64,000 nt of DNA from Citrobacter tructae (GCF_004684345.1 NZ_CP038469.1:2542001-2606000), one strand, 5' to 3'; positions 34,465 through 45,282 are shown, counted from the first letter of the stretch. Numbers and translations: made by a program. Notes: generated by a model not told the origin, from the sequence alone.

Positions 34465-35932
34465 GTTGTTCTTCCTCCGGGTTTTGCGGCTTCAGTTTGA
34501 TTTCAGCTAAGGAACGCGCGATTTTGCCGATATTTCCAGCACCCTGCACCAAAATCAGATCGTTGCCGGTTAAGACCGGAGCCAACATTTCTGCCACCTG
34601 GGTCGGATCGGACACCAGAATCGGGTCAATCTTACCGCGACCACGAATGGTACGGCACAGCGAACGACTGTCAGCTCCCGGGATCGGTGCTTCACCTGCG
34701 GCATACACTTCCAGCATCAGCAGCGTGTCAACCTGAGTCAGCACGTTAGCAAAGTCATCGTACAGATCGCGGGTACGCGTAAAGCGATGCGGCTGGAACA
34801 GCATCACCAAATTTTTGTCCGGCCAGCCCGCGCGTGCGGCTTTGATGGTGGCATCCACTTCCGTCGGGTGGTGACCGTAGTCATCCACCAGCATGGCGCT
34901 ACCTGCTTTACCATTTACCGGTTCCAGCGGGAATTCACCGAGGAAGTCAAAACGGCGTCCAGTACCCTGGAAGCTTTCCAGCGCGCGCAGAATAGCGTCG
35001 TCTTCGATTCCCTCTTCGGTCGCTACCGCTACCGCCGCCGCCGCGTTCAGGGCATTGTGACGGCCCGGCGCGTTCAACGTCACACGCAGAGCAGCCATCC
35101 CTTGACGCAGCAGCGTGAAGTGCCCCTGTGGGCCAATCTGCAGATAATCTTCCACACGCACGTCGGCGTCATCGCTGAAACCGTAGGTTGTGGTCTGACG
35201 ACCGACGCGTGGTAACAATTCGCGGATCACCGGATCGTCAACGCACATCACCGCACGACCATAAAACGGCAAGTTATGCAGGAAATTAATAAACGTCTGC
35301 TTTAAATTTTCGAAGTCGCCCTGGTAGGTATCCATATGGTCAGCTTCGATATTGGTGACAATCGCCACCATCGGCTGCAAATGCAGGAACGACGCATCGC
35401 TCTCATCCGCTTCCGCAATCAGATAGCGGCTATGGCCTAAGCGCGCATGTACGCCCGCAGCCTTCACCAGTCCGCCGTTGACAAAGGTCGGATCCAGTCC
35501 CGCTTCCGCGTAAATGCTGGAAACCATCGCGGTGGTCGTAGTTTTACCGTGCGTCCCGGCAATGGCGATGCCGTGACGAAAACGCATTAACTCAGCCAGC
35601 ATCTCTGCGCGGCGAATCACCGGGATACGCGCTTCATGCGCCGCAACAATTTCCGGGTTATCCGCAGAAATGGCGCTGGACACAACAACCACACTCGCAT
35701 CGCGCACGTTTTCCGGGCGATGGTTGAAGAAAATTGTCGCGCCCAGGTTGGTCAACTGCTGCGTGACCGGGTTCGGCGCTAAGTCAGAACCGCTGATCTG
35801 ATAACCTTCATTGGCCAAAACTTCGGCAATACCGCCCATACCCGCACCACCGATGCCGACAAAGTGAATGTGCCGAACGCGACGCATTTCGGGCACGATG
35901 GAACGCAGTTTTGCCAATTGTTGTGTATTCAT
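34457..35932 (-). CDS. murC: UDP-N-acetylmuramate--L-alanine ligase MurC
   Basis: Adds the first residue of the stem peptide; 491 residues. N-terminal UDP-binding GIGGAGMGGIAEVL, ATP P-loop AGTHGKTTTTAM, and the C-terminal QPHRFTRTRDLYDDF typical of Mur ligases. First of the gene block following murG with a 51-base gap. Confidence 0.98.
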   Translation of the reverse strand: MNTQQLAKLRSIVPEMRRVRHIHFVGIGGAGMGGIAEVLANEGYQISGSDLAPNPVTQQLTNLGATIFFNHRPENVRDASVVVVSSAISADNPEIVAAHEARIPVIRRAEMLAELMRFRHGIAIAGTHGKTTTTAMVSSIYAEAGLDPTFVNGGLVKAAGVHARLGHSRYLIAEADESDASFLHLQPMVAIVTNIEADHMDTYQGDFENLKQTFINFLHNLPFYGRAVMCVDDPVIRELLPRVGRQTTTYGFSDDADVRVEDYLQIGPQGHFTLLRQGMAALRVTLNAPGRHNALNAAAAVAVATEEGIEDDAILRALESFQGTGRRFDFLGEFPLEPVNGKAGSAMLVDDYGHHPTEVDATIKAARAGWPDKNLVMLFQPHRFTRTRDLYDDFANVLTQVDTLLMLEVYAAGEAPIPGADSRSLCRTIRGRGKIDPILVSDPTQVAEMLAPVLTGNDLILVQGAGNIGKIARSLAEIKLKPQNPEEEQHG

Positions 35933-35983
35933 TCTTTAGCCATTAACTTCTCAGTTCATGCGATGCAAAAGGCATCGCCACAA

Positions 35984-37051
35984 TTACGCCCGGACAGCCC
36001 GGCTCACTGCATTTGCAACCCACTCTGTAGAGTCCGGTATGGATGCAGCGCGAGCACGTTCTGCCATGGTTAATAAGGTTTCTCGCGACCACCCGGAAAG
36101 GGTGCTGGCGACGGCATCCACAGTAAACTGCGGCTGCTCGAAAATTTTGGCGGCACCCGCTTTTTCAAGCGGCAACGCATTCCAGTACTGCTGTCTATCT
36201 TTGTGCTGGAACGGCACGAAAATCGCTGGCAGGCCTGCTGCAGCGATCTCGCTCACCGTCAACGCGCCAGATCGACAAACGACGACATCCGCCCACGCGT
36301 AGGCTGCAGCCATATCATCGATAAATTCAGTGACCTTATGCTGCGGTTGACCGGCCTCAATGTAAGCCTGCTCTACGGCCTGCTGTGCGCCCTTACCGCT
36401 CTGATGCCAGATAGTCACCGCGTCGCCAAGCTTTGCGGCAACCTGCGGCAGCGTCTGGTTCAGCACGCGCGCGCCCTGTGATCCCCCGACAACCAACACG
36501 CGAACCGGACCTTCGCGTCCTGCCAGACGCTCTTCAGGTAGCGGCAGCGCCAACACATCGGTACGTACCGGGTTGCCCACCACTTCTGCATCCGGGAAGG
36601 CACCAGGAAAGGCTTGCATCACCGTCGTGGCAATCTTTGCCAGCCATTTGTTGGTCAGTCCTGCGATACCGTTCTGCTCGTGCAGCACGACCGGAATGCC
36701 TAACGACCAGGCGGCCAGACCACCGGGCCCCGAGACATAACCGCCCATCCCCAGCACCACATCAGGTTTAAACTGCTTCATTATGGCGCGGGCCTGACGC
36801 CAGGCATTAAAAATACGCACGGGCGCGGCAAGCAGCGCATTGACGCCTTTGCCACGCAGACCGGAGATGCGAATAAAGTCAATGTCAATGCCGTGCTTCG
36901 GCACTAAGTCCGCTTCCATACGATCCGCGGTGCCCAGCCAACGAACCTGCCAGCCTTGGGCCATTAAATGGTGTGCGACCGCCAGTCCCGGAAACACATG
37001 TCCGCCGGTACCGCCTGCCATCACCATTAACCGCTTCGGTTGACCACTCAT
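35984..37051 (-). CDS. murG: UDP-GlcNAc:lipid I glycosyltransferase MurG
   Basis: Makes lipid II on the inner face of the membrane; GT28 family, 355 residues. N-terminal glycine loop AGGTGGHVFPGLAVA and the second loop VLGMGGYVSGPGG bind lipid I phosphates; the donor site VCRSGALTVSEIAAAGLP is present. Overlaps ftsW by four bases. Confidence 0.98.
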   Translation of the reverse strand: MSGQPKRLMVMAGGTGGHVFPGLAVAHHLMAQGWQVRWLGTADRMEADLVPKHGIDIDFIRISGLRGKGVNALLAAPVRIFNAWRQARAIMKQFKPDVVLGMGGYVSGPGGLAAWSLGIPVVLHEQNGIAGLTNKWLAKIATTVMQAFPGAFPDAEVVGNPVRTDVLALPLPEERLAGREGPVRVLVVGGSQGARVLNQTLPQVAAKLGDAVTIWHQSGKGAQQAVEQAYIEAGQPQHKVTEFIDDMAAAYAWADVVVCRSGALTVSEIAAAGLPAIFVPFQHKDRQQYWNALPLEKAGAAKIFEQPQFTVDAVASTLSGWSRETLLTMAERARAASIPDSTEWVANAVSRAVRA

Positions 37052-38292
37052 CGTGCACCTCGTGTAAACGCCTGGGCTTTTTCCAGACGCGTTTCATAAT
37101 CAATTCGTAACAAAAACATGATGGCCGTCGACATGATCAACAAGCTCGAACCACCATAACTGATCAGCGGCAGCGTCAGACCTTTCGTTGGCAACATACC
37201 TGCCGCCGCGCCGACGTTAACCAGCGCCTGAAAACTAAACCAAATCCCGATTGAGCAGGCTAAAAAACCTGAAAAACGGTGGTCAATTTCCAGCGCTTTC
37301 CGGCCAATCGACATCGCGCGAAAAGCGACGAAGAATACCATTAAAAGTGCCAGTACCACACCGATATAACCCAGTTCTTCCCCAATAATGGCGAAGATAA
37401 AGTCGGTGTGCGCTTCCGGCAAATACTCCAGTTTTTGTACCGAATTCCCCAGTCCCTGGCCCCAAACCTCACCGCGACCGAAGGCCATCAGGGATTGTGT
37501 CAACTGGTAGCCGCTGCCAAACGGATCTTCCCAGGGGTTCCAGAAAGAGGTTACGCGGCGAATACGATACGGCTCGGCAAGGATCAGCAGCACCACCGCT
37601 GAGATCCCCATGCCGATGATGGCGATGAACTGCCACAATTTCGCCCCAGCGAGAAACAGCATCGCCAGCGTGGTAACAAACAGCACCACCACCGTTCCGA
37701 GGTCAGGCTGCGCCAGCAGTAACACCGCCAGCACCAGGATCACGCCCATCGGTTTTAAGAAACCGCGCAAGTTGTTACGCACCTCATCCACTTTACGTAC
37801 CAGGTAGTTGGCGAGATAACAGAACAGCGACAGCTTGGTAAATTCCGCAGGCTGAATACGCAGAGGTCCCAGCGCAATCCAGCGCGATGCCCCGTTAACC
37901 GAGCTACCGACCACCAGTACGATCAGCAACATGATGATCGAGGCGATCAGCATCGTGGTGCTGTACTTTTGCCAGAACTCCATCGGCAGACGCAGCGTAA
38001 CCATCGCCAGACAGAACGCCAGGAAGATATACAGCGCATCACGTTTGGCAAACAGGAACGGATCGCCAGCCAGACGCTGCCCAACGGGCATTGACGCCGA
38101 TGTCACCATCACAAAACCAATAGCCGCCAGACCAAACGTCAGCCACAGCAGCATGCGGTCGTACATGATCAGGCTGTCTGCGTCTTTATCGCGCGACGCC
38201 ATCACCCAGCCTTTAAGCGCCGCGAAGATCCACGCCAGGACACCCAATCCCGGTAAGCGCGGCAGTCTCAGACGAGGGAGAGATAAACGCAT
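37048..38292 (-). CDS. ftsW: Septal peptidoglycan polymerase FtsW (SEDS family)
   Basis: Glycosyltransferase partner of FtsI in septal wall synthesis, 414 residues with about ten membrane segments. Conserved HTDFIFAIIGEELGYIG and GLTLPLISYGGSSLL are present. The ATG at 38292 is chosen over the adjacent TTG because it forms a TGATG overlap with the murD stop and has GGAG upstream. Confidence 0.97.
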   Translation of the reverse strand: MRLSLPRLRLPRLPGLGVLAWIFAALKGWVMASRDKDADSLIMYDRMLLWLTFGLAAIGFVMVTSASMPVGQRLAGDPFLFAKRDALYIFLAFCLAMVTLRLPMEFWQKYSTTMLIASIIMLLIVLVVGSSVNGASRWIALGPLRIQPAEFTKLSLFCYLANYLVRKVDEVRNNLRGFLKPMGVILVLAVLLLAQPDLGTVVVLFVTTLAMLFLAGAKLWQFIAIIGMGISAVVLLILAEPYRIRRVTSFWNPWEDPFGSGYQLTQSLMAFGRGEVWGQGLGNSVQKLEYLPEAHTDFIFAIIGEELGYIGVVLALLMVFFVAFRAMSIGRKALEIDHRFSGFLACSIGIWFSFQALVNVGAAAGMLPTKGLTLPLISYGGSSLLIMSTAIMFLLRIDYETRLEKAQAFTRGAR

Positions 38293-39608
38293 CAACCCAA
38301 CTCCTTCGCCAGGCGGGTAAAGACATCGCCACGTTGCTCAAAGTTCTTGAACTGATCGAGGCTGGCGCAGGCTGGCGACAGCAACACCATATCACCCGGT
38401 TTAATGCGCGGAGCGAGCAGGCGCATGGCCTGCTCCATGGTTTCAGTTCGCTCAGCAACCTCTGGTCGCAGAGCAGCCAGCTGTGCGCCATCGCGACCAA
38501 AGCAGTACAGACGAATACGATCGCCAACCAGGTAGCGGTTTAGCGGGGTGAAATCTGCAGACTTCCCGTCACCACCCAACAGCAGGTGCAACGTGCCATC
38601 AACGTGCAAGCCATTCAGCGCCGCTTCGGTGCTGCCGACGTTGGTCGCTTTCGAGTCATTGATCCAACGAACGCCGTTATGTTCCAGCACCACCTGGAAG
38701 CGATGCGCCAGGCCGGTAAAGGTGGTCAGCGCTTTCAGGCTCGACGCCCGCGGCAGACCCGCAGCATCCGCCAACGCCAGCGCCGCCAGGGCGTTGGTAT
38801 AGTTATGCTGACCGGAAAGCGTCATCTCTTTCACATTCAGCACTTTTTCACCTTTCACCCGCAGCCAGGTTTCGCCCTGTTGGCGGTTCAGGTGATAGTC
38901 ACCCATATTGACGCCAAAGCTCACGCAGCGTTCATCAGCCCCGCGAATCGGCATGGTCAGCGCATCATCGGCGTTGACGACACACACTTTCGCGTTCTCG
39001 TAGACACGCAGTTTCGCCGCACGGTACTGCTGCAAACCAAACGGATACCTGTCCATATGATCTTCGGTGACATTCAAAATGGTGGCAGCCACGGCCTGTA
39101 AGCTTGACGTGGTCTCCAACTGGAAGCTGGAAAGTTCCAGAACGTAGAGCTCACGCTCTGCGTCCAGCAGCATCAGCGCAGGCAAACCAATGTTTCCGCC
39201 GACACCAACATTCACCCCTGCCGCTTTTGCCATTTCACCAACCAGCGTAGTAACGGTGCTTTTACCGTTAGAACCGGTAATTGCCACAATCGGCGCCTGT
39301 GCTTCGCGGCAGAACAGCTCGATGTCGCCAACAATTTCAATACCCGCATCAGCGGCGGCGCTCAACGAAGGGTGGGCCAGGGCAATACCTGGGCTGGCGA
39401 CGATGAGATCGGCAGCCAGCAGCCAGTCATCATTCAGGCTTCCAACATGATGCTCAACCGCTTCCGGTAATTTATCCAGGCCCGGCGGCGTCGCGCGGGT
39501 ATCCATCACGCGCGGCGTCACGCCACGCGCGAGGAAGAAATCCACACAGGACAGTCCGGTCAAACCCAGACCGATAATGACGACTTTTTTACCCTGGTAA
39601 TCAGCCAT
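38292..39608 (-). CDS. murD: UDP-N-acetylmuramoylalanine--D-glutamate ligase MurD
   Basis: Second stem-peptide ligase, 438 residues. N-terminal VVIIGLGLTGLSCVDFF, ATP loop ITGSNGKSTVTTLVG, and the central NVTEDHMDRYP. Two bases after it on the minus strand lies the end of mraY; its stop overlaps ftsW. Confidence 0.98.
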   Translation of the reverse strand: MADYQGKKVVIIGLGLTGLSCVDFFLARGVTPRVMDTRATPPGLDKLPEAVEHHVGSLNDDWLLAADLIVASPGIALAHPSLSAAADAGIEIVGDIELFCREAQAPIVAITGSNGKSTVTTLVGEMAKAAGVNVGVGGNIGLPALMLLDAERELYVLELSSFQLETTSSLQAVAATILNVTEDHMDRYPFGLQQYRAAKLRVYENAKVCVVNADDALTMPIRGADERCVSFGVNMGDYHLNRQQGETWLRVKGEKVLNVKEMTLSGQHNYTNALAALALADAAGLPRASSLKALTTFTGLAHRFQVVLEHNGVRWINDSKATNVGSTEAALNGLHVDGTLHLLLGGDGKSADFTPLNRYLVGDRIRLYCFGRDGAQLAALRPEVAERTETMEQAMRLLAPRIKPGDMVLLSPACASLDQFKNFEQRGDVFTRLAKELG

Positions 39609-39610
39609 GA

Positions 39611-40693
39611 TTAACGTACCTTCAGCGTTGCCAGGCCAATCAGCACCAGCATCAGCGAAATAATCCAGAAGCGCACGATCACACGCGGCTCCGGCCAGCC
39701 TTTCAGTTCATAGTGGTGGTGAATCGGCGCCATACGGAAGATGCGTTGACCGCGCAGCTTGAAGGAGCCCACCTGCAGAATGACCGACAGCGTTTCCACG
39801 ACAAATACGCCGCCCATGATCACCAACAGGAACTCCTGGCGCAGCAGCACGGCAATAATGCCCAGTGCGCCACCCAGTGCCAACGAGCCGACGTCGCCCA
39901 TAAAGACCTGTGCTGGATAGGTGTTAAACCACAGGAAACCTAATCCCGCGCCGACAATTGCCGTACAGACGATCACCAGTTCGCCGGCATGGCGTAAATA
40001 GGGAATATGCAGATAGCTGGCGAAGTTCATGTTACCGGTTGCCCACGCCACCAGCGCAAAACCCGCAGCCACGAACACGGTTGGCATAATCGCCAGACCA
40101 TCAAGGCCATCGGTCAGGTTGACCGCATTGCCGGTACCAACAATAACGAAGTAGGCCAGCAGAATATAGAACAGACCCAACTGTGGCATGACGTCTTTAA
40201 AGAACGGCACCACAAGCTGCGTCGCTGGCGTATCTTTGCCCACCAGATACAGCGCGAACGCCACGCCTAACGCAATCACTGACATCCAGAAGTATTTCCA
40301 ACGGGCGATCAGTCCTTTGGTGTCTTTACGCACGACTTTGCGGTAGTCATCGACAAAACCGATAATGCCGTAACCCACCAGCACCACCAGCACGCACCAG
40401 ACGTACGGGTTAGAAGGATAGGCCCACAGCAGAACGGAAATCACAATCGCGGTCAGGATCATAATGCCGCCCATGGTCGGCGTACCGCGTTTACTGAAGT
40501 GCGACTCCGGGCCATCGTTACGCACAACCTGTCCAAATGACATTTTTTGCAAGCGGGCAATCATGCGCGGGCCCATCCACAACGAGATGAACAACGCGGT
40601 CAGCAGGCTGACGATGGCGCGAAACGTCAGATAGGAAAAGACGTTAAAGCCGGAATAATATTTGACCAAATGTTCGGCCAGCCAAACTAACAT
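39611..40693 (-). CDS. mraY: Phospho-MurNAc-pentapeptide transferase MraY
   Basis: Integral membrane enzyme making lipid I, 360 residues and ten expected membrane segments. Conserved motifs: GFVDDYRKVVRKDTKGL with the Asp pair, NAVNLTDGLDGLA, FMGDVGSLALGG, and the C-terminal APIHHHYELKGW. Overlaps murF by seven bases. Confidence 0.98.
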   Translation of the reverse strand: MLVWLAEHLVKYYSGFNVFSYLTFRAIVSLLTALFISLWMGPRMIARLQKMSFGQVVRNDGPESHFSKRGTPTMGGIMILTAIVISVLLWAYPSNPYVWCVLVVLVGYGIIGFVDDYRKVVRKDTKGLIARWKYFWMSVIALGVAFALYLVGKDTPATQLVVPFFKDVMPQLGLFYILLAYFVIVGTGNAVNLTDGLDGLAIMPTVFVAAGFALVAWATGNMNFASYLHIPYLRHAGELVIVCTAIVGAGLGFLWFNTYPAQVFMGDVGSLALGGALGIIAVLLRQEFLLVIMGGVFVVETLSVILQVGSFKLRGQRIFRMAPIHHHYELKGWPEPRVIVRFWIISLMLVLIGLATLKVR

Positions 40694-42045
40694 GTCCCAT
40701 TCTCCTGTAATGCGCGTACTACCTCTTCCATGGCGGCACTACGTGAACCCTTCACTAAAATCGTCATAACCTGATGCTCTGCAATCATTGCCTTAAGATG
40801 TGCGACCAGCGCGGGTTTATCCGCAAAATGTTCACCAACACCGCTGGCATCACTTATTGCCTGGCTCAGTTTCCCTGTACTCAATACGCGGTCAATACCC
40901 GCCGCCTTCGCAGCAGTACCCACCTGTACGTGACAGGCTTCACTTTCCGCGCCAAGCTCTGCCATATCCCCCACCACCAGCACCCGGTAACCCGGCATTT
41001 CGGAAAGTACCTGTACCGCAGCGGTCATCGAACCGACGTTGGCGTTATAGGAGTCATCCAGCAGCAGTTGATTTTCTGCAAGCTGGATCGGGAACAGACG
41101 TCCCGGCACCGCTTGCAAATCTTTCAACCCGGCTTTAATTGCTTCATGCGTCGCACCAACCGCCATAGAGAGCGCGGTTGCAGCCAGGGCATTGGCAATA
41201 TTGTGACGACCCGGTAACGGCAACAGGACATCGATGCTGCCCGTAGGGGTTTGCAGCGTAAATTCAGTGCCGTGAGAAGTGACATGAATATTGGTGGCAG
41301 AAAAGTCGCTGTTGGCAGCATTCGGCGAGAAACGCCAGACTTTGCGATCGCCAATAATGCTCTGCCAGTTCAGCCAATCGTTGTTATCGGCATTCAGAAT
41401 GGCGATACCGTTTTCCGTCAGGCCGGTAAAAATCTCACCTTTTGCCTTCGCAACGCCTGCCAGAGAGCCGAAACCTTCCAGGTGTGCGGCCGCAAGGTTA
41501 TTTACCAGCGCCGCTTCCGGACGCGTCAACCCGACGGTCCAGGCAATCTCGCCCTGATGATTGGCGCCAAGCTCAATCACCGCATAGTCATAATCGTTGT
41601 TCAGTCGCAGCAGCGTCATCGGTACACCGATGTCGTTGTTCAGATTGCCAGCTGTGTATAGGGTATTCCCGCACTGGCTGAGAATCGCGGCGGTCATCTC
41701 TTTGACGGACGTTTTACCGGATGAGCCGGTCAGCGCCACGACGCGGGCCGGAACCTGGGCGCGAACCCACGCCGCCAGTTCGCCAAACGCCAGGCGTGTG
41801 TCTCTAACAATCACCTGCGGCAGGGAGATGTCCAGCGGACGGCTGACCAACAATGCGCCAGCCCCGCTCTCTTTCGCCCTATCGACAAAGTCGTGTGCAT
41901 CAAAGCGTTCGCCTTTCAACGCCACAAACAGGCAGCCCGGCGTCACTTTACGCGTATCGGTAGTGACCGCATCGAGGGTGAGATCGCCCCCTTTCAGTTC
42001 GCCACCGAGGATCTCTGCCAACTGGCTGAGCGTTACGCAAATCAT
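40687..42045 (-). CDS. murF: UDP-MurNAc-tripeptide--D-Ala-D-Ala ligase MurF
   Basis: Final cytoplasmic stem-peptide step, 452 residues. ATP loop LTGSSGKTSVKEM, IELGANHQGEIAWTV, and C-terminal VLVVGDMAELGAES. Overlaps murE by four bases. Confidence 0.98.
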   Translation of the reverse strand: MICVTLSQLAEILGGELKGGDLTLDAVTTDTRKVTPGCLFVALKGERFDAHDFVDRAKESGAGALLVSRPLDISLPQVIVRDTRLAFGELAAWVRAQVPARVVALTGSSGKTSVKEMTAAILSQCGNTLYTAGNLNNDIGVPMTLLRLNNDYDYAVIELGANHQGEIAWTVGLTRPEAALVNNLAAAHLEGFGSLAGVAKAKGEIFTGLTENGIAILNADNNDWLNWQSIIGDRKVWRFSPNAANSDFSATNIHVTSHGTEFTLQTPTGSIDVLLPLPGRHNIANALAATALSMAVGATHEAIKAGLKDLQAVPGRLFPIQLAENQLLLDDSYNANVGSMTAAVQVLSEMPGYRVLVVGDMAELGAESEACHVQVGTAAKAAGIDRVLSTGKLSQAISDASGVGEHFADKPALVAHLKAMIAEHQVMTILVKGSRSAAMEEVVRALQENGTC

Positions 42046-43529
42046 GCGATCACCCCCAGCAGGCGAGCGGCCGTCACGCGGTCAGAATAGTCAAGGCGAT
42101 GCGCGCCGACGATCTGGTAATCTTCGTGGCCTTTACCGGCCACCAGCACGACGTCATTTTCTTTCGCCTGCATAATGGCGTTGGTGACCGCTTCAGCGCG
42201 ACCTTCCATCACCTTCGCGTGCCCAGCATCCAGCATACCTGCCAGAATGTCGTTAATAATGGCGCGCGGCTCTTCGGTGCGTGGGTTGTCATCGGTGACC
42301 ACCACAATATCGGCGAACTCTTCGGCGATGGCGCCCATCAGTGGACGCTTGCCTTTGTCGCGATCGCCCCCGCAGCCAAAGACGCACCACAGCTTACCAG
42401 TGCAGTGCAGGCGTGCCGCCTGCAGCGCTTTCTCCAGCGCATCCGGCGTGTGGGCATAATCCACCACCACCGTCGTTTTACCCGGCGCGCTGAACACTTC
42501 CATACGCCCGCAAACCGGCTGCAGACGTGCCGCCGTTTTCAGTAATTCCGCTAACGGATACCCCAGCGCCAACAGCGTTGCCAGCGCCAGCAGCAGATTG
42601 CTGACGTTGAATGCGCCCATCAGGCGGCTTTCAATTTCACCGTCGCCCCAGGACGAGGTAAAGCGGATCGTCGCACCGCTGTCGTGATAGTTAACATCAA
42701 CCGCTTTCAGCCAACGACCGTGGCAATTCGGGTTGATATGGTCTTCCATCGAAACGGCAACCGCATCCGGTAATTTTGCCAGCCAGCGACGACCCACTTC
42801 ATCATCCGCATTGACGATGGCCTGACCGCAATGGTGCGTGGAGTACAGCAACCACTTCGCGGCTTCGTAATGTTCCATATCACCGTGATAGTCGAGATGG
42901 TCACGGCTTAAGTTGGTAAATACCGACGCGGCAAACTTCAGGGCCGCTACGCGATGCTGAACCAGACCGTGGGATGAAACTTCCATCGCGCCTAACGTGG
43001 CGCCCTGCTCAACCAGTCCCGCCAGCACATGCTGAACATCAACGGCTGAACCGGTCGTATTTTCGGTTGGAATCACTTTGCCCAGCAGACCATTGCCTAC
43101 TGTCCCCATCACGGCGCTGGTTTCGCCAAGCAGTTGGCCCCACTGCGCCAGCAGTTGGGTGGTTGTGGTTTTTCCGTTGGTGCCGGTTACCCCCACCAGA
43201 CACATATTTTCAGAGGGCTCGTGGTAAAAGCGGCCCGCCAGTGCAGATAAACGTTCGTTAAGCTGGCTCAGATAGATAACCGGTACACCGTGCATTTCAC
43301 GGATTTCGCCGTCGGTTGCCTCATCTTTTGCCTCTGCAATAATGGCAGCCACACCTTGCGCTATCGCCTGCGGGATATATCGACGCCCGTCCGCCTGATG
43401 ACCTATCACTGCCACAAAGAGATCGCCCGATGCAGCCACACGGCTGTCGAGCGTCATCTCCCGCAGTGCTCGCTCCGGTGCACCCGACACCCATGGAGCA
43501 AGAAGGTCGCGCAAATTACGATCTGCCAC
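42042..43529 (-). CDS. murE: UDP-MurNAc-L-Ala-D-Glu--meso-DAP ligase MurE
   Basis: Adds the third residue; 495 residues. ATP loop VTGTNGKTTTTQL, the carbamylated-lysine region, and the DDNPRTEEP loop, whose DNPR sequence marks specificity for meso-diaminopimelate as in other Gram-negatives. Its start lies 14 bases within the 3' end of ftsI. Confidence 0.98.
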   Translation of the reverse strand: MADRNLRDLLAPWVSGAPERALREMTLDSRVAASGDLFVAVIGHQADGRRYIPQAIAQGVAAIIAEAKDEATDGEIREMHGVPVIYLSQLNERLSALAGRFYHEPSENMCLVGVTGTNGKTTTTQLLAQWGQLLGETSAVMGTVGNGLLGKVIPTENTTGSAVDVQHVLAGLVEQGATLGAMEVSSHGLVQHRVAALKFAASVFTNLSRDHLDYHGDMEHYEAAKWLLYSTHHCGQAIVNADDEVGRRWLAKLPDAVAVSMEDHINPNCHGRWLKAVDVNYHDSGATIRFTSSWGDGEIESRLMGAFNVSNLLLALATLLALGYPLAELLKTAARLQPVCGRMEVFSAPGKTTVVVDYAHTPDALEKALQAARLHCTGKLWCVFGCGGDRDKGKRPLMGAIAEEFADIVVVTDDNPRTEEPRAIINDILAGMLDAGHAKVMEGRAEAVTNAIMQAKENDVVLVAGKGHEDYQIVGAHRLDYSDRVTAARLLGVIA

Positions 43530-45282
43530 CTGTCGCCTCGCCTTGATTATTCACAAATTCACTTTTATCGCCCGTTGCCAGCGCATCCGGCTCGATGTTC
43601 ATGGTGCGCAGTACACCGCCCATGATTGCACCGAAGACCGGCGCGGAAACGGCGCCACCGTAATATTTACCCGCCTGCGGGTCGTTGATAACAACCACCA
43701 GCGCGAAGCGCGGCTGACTCGCAGGCGCAACGCCTGCGGTATAAGCAATGTATTTGTTGATGTAGCGACCATCTGGCCCTACTTTTTTCGCCGTACCGGT
43801 TTTAATGGCGATGCGATAGCCTTTAATCGCCGCCTTCACGCCGCCGCCGCCGGGCAGCGCCACGCTTTCCATCATGTGTACCACGGTGCGTACGGTAGAT
43901 TCCGGGAAGATTCGCTCGCCCGGAACTGGAGGATCAACTTTGGTAATCGACAGCGGGCGATAAACGCCATAGCTGCCGATCGTTGCGTAGACTCGCGCTA
44001 ACTGTAACGGGGTTACCATTAGCCCATAGCCGAAAGAGAAGGTGGCCCTCTCTATGTCAGACCACCGTTGTTTTTGAGGATATAAGCCACTGCGTTCTCC
44101 GACCAACCCCAAATTGGTCGCTTTTCCCAGCCCAAAACGTGAGTAAGTATCTACTAACGCTGAGGACGGCATCGCTAACGCCAGCTTGGAAACACCGACG
44201 TTACTCGACTTCTGTAGTACCCCGGTCAGGGTCAATTCGCTATAACGAGCCACATCTTTGATTTCGTGACCATTAATTCGATAGGGAATGGTGTTCAGCA
44301 CGGTATTTTCACGCACCACGCCGCGCTGCAGTGCCGTCATCACCACCATCGGTTTGACGGTAGAACCCGGTTCAAACACGTCGGTGATGGTACGGTTACG
44401 CATGACATCTTTTTGCGTACCGGAGAGATTGTTTGGGTTGTAAGACGGGCTGTTAGCCATCGCCAGCACTTCGCCGGTATTCACGTCCACCAGCACGGCA
44501 CTGCCTGATTCCGCTTTGTTAAACGCGACGGCATTGTTCAGTTCGCGATAGACCAGCGCCTGCAAGCGCTCATCAATACTCAGCGCGAGGTTGTGTGCTG
44601 CTTGACTGTCCGTTGACGAGATATCCTCAATAACGCGGCCATAGCGGTCTTTACGCACCACTCGCTCACCTGGCTGGCCGGTGAGCCACTTATCGAAACT
44701 CTTCTCAACGCCTTCAATCCCCTGGCTGTCGACGTTGGTAAAACCGATGAGGTGAGCGGTCACTTCCCCGGAAGGATAGTAACGGCGGGATTCTTCACGC
44801 AGATGAATCCCCGGTAGCTTCAGTTTTTTGATGTAGTCGGCCATGTCAGGATTGACCTGACGTGCGAGGTAGATAAAACGCCCTTTCGGGTTGGCATTGA
44901 TTCGGGAAGCCAGTTGGTCGAGCGGGAGGTTCAACGCGGTCGACAGCGCTCTCCAGCGTTCGCCGACGCTCACGCCGCCAGCATCATGCACTTCTTTCGG
45001 ATCCGCCCAGATGGCCTTCACCGGCACGCTCACCGCCAGAGGACGACCAGAACGGTCGGTAATCATACCGCGAGACGTGGAGACTTCCTGGACACGCAGG
45101 GAACGCATATCGCCCTGACGCACCAGCATGTCAGGCGCGATAATTTGCAACCAGGCAACACGCCCCAGCAAGAAGCACAGCGCCAGCAAAATACAGCCGC
45201 ACAGTAACGCAAAACGCCAACTGATAAAGTTGGCTTGTTCTTCCTGACGTTTTGGTTTGTGCGTCTTTGCCGCTGCTTTCAT
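43516..45282 (-). CDS. ftsI: Septal transpeptidase FtsI (PBP3)
   Basis: Class B penicillin-binding protein cross-linking septal wall, 588 residues. Single N-terminal membrane segment (FALLCGCILLALCFLLGRVAW), dimerisation domain, and the transpeptidase motifs GSTVKPM (active serine about 307), SSN and KTGT. No insertion is visible near the transpeptidase site of the kind linked to aztreonam tolerance. Ends overlapping murE. Confidence 0.98.
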   Translation of the reverse strand: MKAAAKTHKPKRQEEQANFISWRFALLCGCILLALCFLLGRVAWLQIIAPDMLVRQGDMRSLRVQEVSTSRGMITDRSGRPLAVSVPVKAIWADPKEVHDAGGVSVGERWRALSTALNLPLDQLASRINANPKGRFIYLARQVNPDMADYIKKLKLPGIHLREESRRYYPSGEVTAHLIGFTNVDSQGIEGVEKSFDKWLTGQPGERVVRKDRYGRVIEDISSTDSQAAHNLALSIDERLQALVYRELNNAVAFNKAESGSAVLVDVNTGEVLAMANSPSYNPNNLSGTQKDVMRNRTITDVFEPGSTVKPMVVMTALQRGVVRENTVLNTIPYRINGHEIKDVARYSELTLTGVLQKSSNVGVSKLALAMPSSALVDTYSRFGLGKATNLGLVGERSGLYPQKQRWSDIERATFSFGYGLMVTPLQLARVYATIGSYGVYRPLSITKVDPPVPGERIFPESTVRTVVHMMESVALPGGGGVKAAIKGYRIAIKTGTAKKVGPDGRYINKYIAYTAGVAPASQPRFALVVVINDPQAGKYYGGAVSAPVFGAIMGGVLRTMNIEPDALATGDKSEFVNNQGEATGGRS